NCBI GenBank assembly: GCA_946548895.1
Contig: CAMNQF010000004.1
Coordinates: forward strand, 1-64,000
DNA length: 64,000 nucleotides
Reading direction: 5' to 3'
Origin: an uncultured bacterium
GTDB taxonomy: Bacteria; Bacillota; Clostridia; Oscillospirales; Oscillospiraceae
Shown: positions 58,768-64,000 of the stretch, in pieces
How the letters are laid out: each line of letters begins with the position of its first letter
Position numbering within the stretch: the first letter of the stretch is position 1
Program-made: the position numbers and the translations under genes
The notes under the pieces: generated by a model
The model's database searches: none
Told to the model about the DNA's origin: nothing
Seen by the model: the letters and a program-made list of their open reading frames with translations, nothing else

Positions 58768-60078
58768 ATGGCCTTCCGCATGACGATGCTCAATTCCCTC
58801 CGCTTTTATATCACCTTGTACGGGTCCATCCTGGTCTTTTTGTGGTGCCAGAAGCGCCGCCGCTGGTGGCCCTTGCCCATGGCGGCCATCTTCGCCCTGG
58901 GGGTGGTGGGAATGACCATAGCGAACTATTATGTCCCCAGCAGCAACCAGAAAAACCTGCTGGTGTTCGGCGGGGCCATGCTCATCGGCGTGGCCATGGC
59001 GCTGGCCTGTTTCGATGTGCGCTGGGAGGAGGCCCTGTTCTGCGCCGTGGCCGGCTACAGCGTGCAGTTCGTGGTGTCCCTGTGCGCGGAGATGGGCTTC
59101 CGCCTGCTCTCCCTGTCCTCGCCGGAGCACTTCCTGCTCCAGACCGCGATTACCGCCGCCGCCATGCCGGTGACGTATTTTTATTTTGGGCGCAGGCTGA
59201 AGCGGGGGCAGAATATGGACCTGGACCGCCGCTCCCTGCTGCCTCTGGTGGTGGGGGCGGTGGTGGCGGAAATCGTGCTGTGCTACAACCTGCGGCTGCA
59301 GTGGATGGCCTCCGGCAACCGGCTCCACATGGTCTGCGACGCCATTCTGTTGAGCCTCAGCAGCGTTTTTGTGCTGGTAATCCTGTTCGCCCTGCTGGTG
59401 CAGCGGAATTTGGAGGATGAGCTGAAAATCATCAATCAGCTGCGGCGGAAGGACCAGGATCAATATCAGATCGCCAGCGAGACCATCGACCAGATCAACC
59501 AGAAATGCCACGATATGCGCCACCAGATCCGGGTCATCGGCCGGAGCGCCCGGGTGACGCCCGACGCGCTGGACGAGATGGCGCGCACCATCAACATTTA
59601 CGACTCTCTGGCCCAGACGGGATGCCGCGCGCTGGATATTATCTTGACGGAAAAAAGCCTGTACTGTCAGAAAAACGGCATTGTCATCCACTGCATCGCC
59701 GACGGAAACGCCCTCAACCTGCTCCGGGACGTGGATATCTACTCCCTGTTCGGCAACTTGCTGGACAACGCCATTCACGCCGTGCAGGAGCTGGAAATAG
59801 ACCGGCGGGTGGTCAACCTCACCGTCAAGCAGCGGGGGGAACTGCTGTCGGTGAACTCCTGCAACTGCTACGCCGGCGAGATGGTCATGCGGGACGGGGT
59901 GCCCGTCACCAGCGGCGACCCCCATCACCACGGCTTCGGCACCAAAAGCATGGTGGCGATTGTCCATAAGTACGGCGGCACGGTGTCCTTTCAGGCCAAG
60001 AACGGCGTGTTCAACCTCAATATGCTCTTTCCCGTCAGCGACATTGCGCCAGAGGACGGGGCTTCCGGCGTTGGATAG
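58768..60078 (+). CDS. GHKL-type sensor histidine kinase (AgrC-like)
   Basis: A 436-residue membrane kinase: about six helices in the first 210 residues, a coiled linker, the phospho-His segment NQKCHDMRHQIRVIG, and a GHKL ATPase with GNLLDNAIHAVQEL and HHGFGTKSM. The ATG at 58768 follows GGAGGAGG by about 9 bases; earlier in-frame codons lie inside the regulator gene. It lacks a neighbouring AgrB/AgrD pair, so if it senses a peptide that signal is made elsewhere. Confidence 0.88.
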   Translation: MAFRMTMLNSLRFYITLYGSILVFLWCQKRRRWWPLPMAAIFALGVVGMTIANYYVPSSNQKNLLVFGGAMLIGVAMALACFDVRWEEALFCAVAGYSVQFVVSLCAEMGFRLLSLSSPEHFLLQTAITAAAMPVTYFYFGRRLKRGQNMDLDRRSLLPLVVGAVVAEIVLCYNLRLQWMASGNRLHMVCDAILLSLSSVFVLVILFALLVQRNLEDELKIINQLRRKDQDQYQIASETIDQINQKCHDMRHQIRVIGRSARVTPDALDEMARTINIYDSLAQTGCRALDIILTEKSLYCQKNGIVIHCIADGNALNLLRDVDIYSLFGNLLDNAIHAVQELEIDRRVVNLTVKQRGELLSVNSCNCYAGEMVMRDGVPVTSGDPHHHGFGTKSMVAIVHKYGGTVSFQAKNGVFNLNMLFPVSDIAPEDGASGVG

Positions 60079-60103
60079 GGGCAGGTGAAAATATTTCCCG
60101 GAG

Positions 60104-60136
60104 TTGTAAAGAAATATATTGCAATTTGCTTTACAA
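60104..60136. promoter_or_regulatory. Palindromic operator overlapping a promoter
   Basis: TTGTAAAG (60104-60111) and CTTTACAA (60129-60136) form a perfect inverted repeat around a 17-base centre. It straddles the -35 and spacer of the promoter at 60119-60146, immediately upstream of a gene with a RelB/DinJ-type DNA-binding head. Autoregulation by that protein is the likely meaning. Confidence 0.55.
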
Positions 60137-60146
60137 ATGATATAAT
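60119..60146 (+). promoter_or_regulatory. Promoter of the RelB-headed gene
   Basis: TTGCAA (60119-60124), a 16-base spacer and a perfect TATAAT (60141-60146), 26 bases before the GTG start. Confidence 0.65.
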
Positions 60147-60172
60147 CATGCTGTGAGGAAGGAGGGATGCCC

Positions 60173-61210
60173 GTGGCGCAGGTCATGGTGAACTTTCGCA
60201 TGGACGAGGACGTCAAGAAGAGCATGGAGCAGGCTTGCAGAGAGATGGGGCTGAGTATGACGGCTGCCTTTACCATATTTGCCACGAAGGTCGGCAAGGA
60301 GAAGCGGATCCCTTTTGAGATCACGGCGGAACCCGGCCAGCGGCGGCGCTGCCCCGCAGGGGTCCCCCGGGGCGCCGGGGCGGAAGAGGCCGCGCTTTCG
60401 CGGGAGCTGGAACGGCTGGAGCCGCTGTTCACGGACATCCGGCAGTCGCTGACCCGCATCCACACCGCCATTCCCTCCGCCATCACCGGGCTGCCCATGG
60501 AGCGCATCCGGCTGCTGTGCGGCGGCGAGCTCAAGGAAAAGGCCGCGGAGGCCGCCAAGGCGGCACGGGCCCTGCTGGCCGGCCCCGGCGCCCAGCCCCT
60601 GGGCGGAAAGGACCCCGGCGTCCTGAAGGAGTACATGGACGGCCTTTCGTCCATCGCGGAGGAGCTCCGGGACGTGGAGCGGGCGTTGATTCCCGCCATG
60701 AAGGCGTGGCCCGGCGGGGATGCCGGCGGTTTTGAGCCCTACGGCCAGAGGCTTGCCGCCCTCTCCCGGAAATTCGACGGGCTCCCGTCCGTGATGCAGC
60801 GGTTTTTACGCTCCGCCGCCCGCGGCGCGGGCGCCGTCCAGACGCGCATCCGAACGGCCGCGGCGTCCGTGGAGACGGCCTATGTCCTGACGGCGCTGGA
60901 AAACCTGGACGGATTGATCCTCCAGTATTACGATACCCTGGCGGAACAGACCAGGATCCGCGTGGAGGCCGATTATCTTCCGACCTTGGAGCTCACCCTG
61001 CGGGAGCTGGGCCAGGCGGAGCGGGACGGCGGGGATACCGGGGCGAAAGCCGCGCTTTGCCTGCGGGCAGTCAACGTGCTGGTCCAGGTGGTTTCGGACG
61101 GCCGGCGGGCCCGGCGAGAGTGGGGCGAGCGGAGCCTGGAGGCGGAGGTGGCGGCCCTGGAGCGGCTTGCCGCCATGCGCGGGGACGTGGGAGACGCCAT
61201 CGGGCCGTGA
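60173..61210 (+). CDS. RelB/DinJ-type ribbon-helix-helix protein with long helical extension
   Basis: A 345-residue protein. The first 50 residues match RelB/DinJ antitoxins (VAQVMVNFRMDEDVKKSMEQ, then CREMGLSMTAAFTIFATKVG and IPFEI). Instead of a short toxin-binding tail there are nearly 300 mostly helical residues, rich in Ala, Arg and Glu, of no recognised family (LERLEPLFTDIRQSLTRIHT, LDGLILQYYDTLAEQTRIRV). GTG at 60173 fits the ribosome site (GGAGG, 7 bases); the ATG at 60167 is too close. No toxin gene follows; the next gene is a flotillin-like protein. Confidence 0.7.
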   Translation: MAQVMVNFRMDEDVKKSMEQACREMGLSMTAAFTIFATKVGKEKRIPFEITAEPGQRRRCPAGVPRGAGAEEAALSRELERLEPLFTDIRQSLTRIHTAIPSAITGLPMERIRLLCGGELKEKAAEAAKAARALLAGPGAQPLGGKDPGVLKEYMDGLSSIAEELRDVERALIPAMKAWPGGDAGGFEPYGQRLAALSRKFDGLPSVMQRFLRSAARGAGAVQTRIRTAAASVETAYVLTALENLDGLILQYYDTLAEQTRIRVEADYLPTLELTLRELGQAERDGGDTGAKAALCLRAVNVLVQVVSDGRRARREWGERSLEAEVAALERLAAMRGDVGDAIGP

Positions 61211-61300
61211 GCCGGAATGATGCCCAGCCGCCGGAAGCGGCGCCCGGCCTGTTTGAGATAAGAGAACGTCAATGCGTCAATTTTGAAAGGAGGAATCCCC

Positions 61301-62818
61301 ATGCTTGAATTCATTCTGAACGTGTGGCCTGTCATTGTGGCCGTTGCCGTGGTGCTCGTCGTTATCGTGCTGGGCTACGTCAAGGCCCCGCCGGACCAGG
61401 CGTACATTATCTCCGGGCTCAAAAAGGAGGGCAAAGTGCTCATTGGGCGGGCCGGAATCCGCGTGCCGTTCCTGGAGCGCATGGACCGGCTGTACCTGGG
61501 CCAGATGACGGTGGACATCAAGACGGAGCAATCCGTCCCCACCAGCGACTTTATCAACGTCAACGTGGACGCCGTGGCCAAGGTGCGCATCTCTCCCCAG
61601 GCCGAGGGAATCAAGCTGGCGGCCAAGAACTTCCTGAACAAGCGCCCGGAGGAGATCACCCGGGACCTCCAGGATTCCCTCCAGGGCAATATGCGCGAGA
61701 TCATCGGCACCCTCTCCCTCAAGGAGATCAACACCGACCGGGATTCCTTCTCCGACCAGGTGATGCAGAAGGCCAGCAAGGACATGGACAAGCTGGGCAT
61801 TGAGATCCTCTCCTGCAATATCCAGAACGTCACCGACGAGAACGGGCTCATCAAAGACCTGGGCGCCGACAACACCAGCCTGATTAAAAAGAACGCCGCC
61901 ATCGCCAAGGCCCAGGCGGACCGCGACATCGCCATCGCCCAGGCGGAGGCCGAGCGGGAGTCCAACGAGGCCCGGGTCCACGCGGACACCCAGATCGCCC
62001 AAAAGCAGACGGAGCTGGACATCCGGCGGGCCGAGCTGAAAATCATGGCGGACGGCAAAAAGGCGGAGGCCGACGCCGCCTATGAGATTCAGAGCCAGGA
62101 GCAGCGCAAGAGCATTGAGACGGCCACAGTCAACGCGGAGATCGCCAAAACCCAGCGCCAGGCCGAATTGAAGCAGGTGGAGGTGGAGGTGGAGAAGCAG
62201 AAGCTGGAGGCGGAGATCCGCGCCAAGGCGGACGCCGACCGCTACCGCCAGGAGCAGGAGGCGGAGGCCGCGCTCTTCAAGCGGCAAAAGGACGCCGAGG
62301 CGGCGCGCTACGAGCAGGAGCAGAAGGCCCAGGCGGAGATGAAAATCGCCGAGGCGCAGAAGTACGCCAAGGAGCAGGAGGCGGAGGGCATCGCCGCCGT
62401 CGGCAAGGCGGAGGCGGAGGCGATCCGCGCCAAAGCCCTGGCGGAAGCCCAGGGCATCGACAAAAAGGCCGAGGCCATGAGGAAGTACGGCGAGGCCGCC
62501 GTCATTGAAATGGTGATGCAGGCCCTGCCCGAAATCGCCAAGTACGTGGCCGAGCCCCTCTCCAAGGTGGACAAGATCACGATGTACGGCGAGGGCAACA
62601 GCGCCAAGCTGCTGGAAGACATCATCACCGGTACCTCCCAGGTCACGGAGGGCATCACCCAGAGCATGGGGATCGACGTCAAGGCCCTGGTTGCCGGTAT
62701 GCTGGGCGGCAAACTGGCGGGCGGAGAGGGCCGGACGGTCCTGATCCAGAGCCCTCCGCCGGGGGAGCGGGACGGCGGTTCTCCCGCGCAGCCGGAAGAG
62801 GATACGCCGCCGGAGTAA
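61301..62818 (+). CDS. Flotillin-like SPFH membrane protein
   Basis: A 505-residue band-7/flotillin-type protein. One N-terminal helix (about 5-28, PVIVAVAVVLVVIVLGYV) anchors it, then the SPFH domain (about 30-200; VPTSDFINVNVDAVAKVRIS) and a very long Ala/Glu-rich coiled coil (about 205-420) with flotillin-style repeats, then a variable tail. Flotillins scaffold membrane microdomains and secretion or signalling complexes. ATG at 61301 has AAAGGAGG upstream. It lies 90 bases after the RelB-headed gene and may be co-transcribed. Confidence 0.88.
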   Translation: MLEFILNVWPVIVAVAVVLVVIVLGYVKAPPDQAYIISGLKKEGKVLIGRAGIRVPFLERMDRLYLGQMTVDIKTEQSVPTSDFINVNVDAVAKVRISPQAEGIKLAAKNFLNKRPEEITRDLQDSLQGNMREIIGTLSLKEINTDRDSFSDQVMQKASKDMDKLGIEILSCNIQNVTDENGLIKDLGADNTSLIKKNAAIAKAQADRDIAIAQAEAERESNEARVHADTQIAQKQTELDIRRAELKIMADGKKAEADAAYEIQSQEQRKSIETATVNAEIAKTQRQAELKQVEVEVEKQKLEAEIRAKADADRYRQEQEAEAALFKRQKDAEAARYEQEQKAQAEMKIAEAQKYAKEQEAEGIAAVGKAEAEAIRAKALAEAQGIDKKAEAMRKYGEAAVIEMVMQALPEIAKYVAEPLSKVDKITMYGEGNSAKLLEDIITGTSQVTEGITQSMGIDVKALVAGMLGGKLAGGEGRTVLIQSPPPGERDGGSPAQPEEDTPPE

Positions 62819-62841
62819 ACAGGCGGCTTTCACAGCGCAAA

Positions 62842-62874
62842 ACCCCCTGATTTCTTCGGAAATCAGGGGGTTTT
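62842..62874 (+). terminator. Rho-independent terminator after the flotillin gene
   Basis: A perfect 12-base stem (62843-62854 with 62859-62870) with a TTCG tetraloop and TTTT. It closes the flotillin transcript. Confidence 0.9.
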
Positions 62875-62951
62875 GGCCTGAAACGGATGGCGGCGGCATG
62901 GGCGCGCGCTTGCCCCGCCCGCAAAAATGTCGCCGCCGGCGCACAAAAGGC

Positions 62952-62980
62952 TTGTGCAAATCCCGAAAATGCGCTATAAA
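62952..62980 (+). promoter_or_regulatory. Probable promoter of the aminotransferase gene
   Basis: TTGTGC (62952-62957), a 17-base spacer and TATAAA (62975-62980). It would give a leader of about 180 bases. Confidence 0.5.
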
Positions 62981-62984
62981 TAAT

Positions 62985-63166
62985 AGGCGGCGAACAGATC
63001 GGAAAGGGCGGACGGCACGTTTGCGGCCGGTGGCCCGCCGGCGCGCAAGGCGCGTTTGTGCTCCCCGCGGCGATATGCCGCCGCGGGGTTTCAAAAGACC
63101 AATCAATCTTTTGAAACTTGCCTGACGGCAGCGATAGCCAATCACTTAACCTGGAAGGAGATCGCA
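62985..63166 (+). promoter_or_regulatory. Structured leader of the aminotransferase gene
   Basis: The gap 62819-63166 has no gene. After the promoter lie two strong hairpins: 63063-63072 with 63079-63088 (GC-rich), and 63088-63098 with 63107-63117 (perfect 11 bases, A/T-rich). They share base 63088. No known riboswitch or T-box could be recognised. GGAAGGAG precedes the ATG. Confidence 0.4.
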
Positions 63167-64000
63167 ATGAAGCCATATGCGGAAATGACCAAAGAAGAGC
63201 TGAAAAGCCTGAAAGCCCAGCTGAGATCTGACTATAAGGATTATCAGGGGAAGGGCCTGAACCTGAACATGGCCCGGGGAAAGCCCTGCACCGAACAGCT
63301 GGACCTGTCCATGGGGATGATGGACGTGTTGAGCAGCAATGACGACCTGACCTGTGAGGACGGCACCGACTGCCGGAATTATGGCGTTCTGGACGGGATC
63401 AAGGAGGCCAAGGAGCTGATTGGGGACATGATGGAAAACCCCATCGACAGCATCATCATCTATGGAAATTCCAGCTTAAACGTCATGTATGACACCATCT
63501 CCCGCTCCATGACCCACGGCGTCATGGGGAGCACCCCCTGGTGCAAGCTGGACAAGGTCAAGTTTTTGTGCCCCGTTCCCGGGTATGACCGCCACTTTGC
63601 CATCACCCAGTATTTCGGCATTGAGATGATTAACGTGCCCATGACGCCCACAGGCCCGGATATGGACCTGGTGGAGGAGCTGGTGGCCGCTGACGAGGCC
63701 ATCAAGGGCATCTGGTGCGTCCCCAAATACTCCAACCCCCAGGGGATTTCCTACTCGGACGACACGGTCCGCCGTTTTGCCCGGCTGAAGCCGGCCGCCA
63801 AGGATTTCCGCATTTACTGGGACAACGCCTATGGCGTGCACCATCTGTACGACCGGGATCAGGACCATTTGATTGAGATCCTGGCGGAATGCAAGCGGGC
63901 GGGGAATCCCGATCTGGTCTATAAGTTCGCGTCCACCTCCAAAATCAGCTTCCCCGGCTCCGGGCTGGCGGCCATCGCCACGTCTCCCAACAACATGGAG
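63167..64000 (+). CDS. Class I/II aminotransferase (5' part)
   Basis: The first 278 residues of a PLP-dependent aminotransferase, cut by the window end. It begins KPYAEMTKEELKSLKAQL and has NLNMARGKPCTEQLDLS, YGNSSLNVMYDTISRSM, the PLP-contacting WCVPKYSNPQGISYS and WDNAYGVHHL, and the Schiff-base Lys in KFASTSKISFPGSG (about 258). This fits the MocR/aspartate-aminotransferase-like subgroup common in clostridia. The substrate is not clear. It is expressed from its own leader after a terminator. Confidence 0.85.
   Translation, partial: MKPYAEMTKEELKSLKAQLRSDYKDYQGKGLNLNMARGKPCTEQLDLSMGMMDVLSSNDDLTCEDGTDCRNYGVLDGIKEAKELIGDMMENPIDSIIIYGNSSLNVMYDTISRSMTHGVMGSTPWCKLDKVKFLCPVPGYDRHFAITQYFGIEMINVPMTPTGPDMDLVEELVAADEAIKGIWCVPKYSNPQGISYSDDTVRRFARLKPAAKDFRIYWDNAYGVHHLYDRDQDHLIEILAECKRAGNPDLVYKFASTSKISFPGSGLAAIATSPNNME

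Noticed and set aside
62985-63166. T-box or known riboswitch upstream of the aminotransferase
   Set aside because: No T-box consensus and no recognisable riboswitch core could be aligned; only hairpins are supported.
1-64000. CRISPR arrays, tRNA or rRNA genes
   Set aside because: No regularly spaced repeats and no tRNA or rRNA signatures were seen while reading; a covariance-model scan would be needed to exclude small RNAs fully.

Overview
The window looks like a chromosomal segment of a GC-rich, Gram-positive gut Firmicute of the Oscillospiraceae type (my inference). The reasons are: surface proteins carrying SLH repeats, lipoproteins with a clostridial-style lipobox, strong GGAGG ribosome sites, YesM/YesN and AgrC/AgrA-like two-component pairs, a BglG/LicT-type antiterminated PTS operon, several GH3 glycosidases and a WXG100/FtsK-type locus. 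I saw no rRNA, tRNA or CRISPR array.

Layout. 1-2564 (+): the 3' part of a xylulokinase-type sugar kinase and a fucose/arabinose isomerase-family protein. 2575-3163: a scar made of a kinase fragment, an IS5-type transposase fragment and a GH3 fragment. 3256-6189 (-): a membrane-anchored GH3 enzyme with swapped domain order. 6387-13502: a flavodoxin region of two divergent groups. The minus group has LysR, a cytosolic flavodoxin, a decarboxylase/cupin protein, a DUF4405 membrane protein and a short lipoprotein. The plus group has a flavodoxin lipoprotein, a MATE exporter, an ABM-type monooxygenase and an SLH-anchored flavodoxin. 13660-14086: integrase and IS3 debris. 14095-23541 (-): a sugar-uptake locus with YesM kinase, YesN regulator, ABC binding protein, two permeases and a LacZ-type beta-galactosidase. 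24009-27623 (+): an SLH/CE1-like esterase gene broken by two compensating frameshifts.

27784-35087 (+): a PTS operon opened by a ribonucleic antiterminator and terminator pair. It encodes EIIBC with an extra degenerate EIIB domain, an MBL-fold hydrolase, the LicT-like antiterminator, a ChbG/YdjC deacetylase and EIIA, followed by UbiD, UbiX and an LpdD-like protein.

35435-46604 (-): the most unusual region. One near-consensus promoter drives small WXG100-like proteins, a coiled-coil protein, a membrane protein with a zinc cross-brace (B-box/treble-clef type), a 60-residue protein, an E2-like protein, a JAMM peptidase, a ThiF/E1-like enzyme, a four-module FtsK/EssC-like ATPase, a WXG-headed metallopeptidase and a small downstream protein. 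I interpret this as a ubiquitin-like conjugation/deconjugation system tied to a type VII-like secretion ATPase.

46815-64000: a nucleotidyltransferase-like protein; a signalling cluster (7TM hybrid kinase, two single-domain receivers, CheX-like phosphatase); two more GH3 enzymes; a LytTR regulator with a GHKL kinase; a RelB/DinJ-headed helical protein with a palindromic operator, followed by a flotillin-like SPFH protein; and the first part of an aminotransferase behind a hairpin-rich leader.
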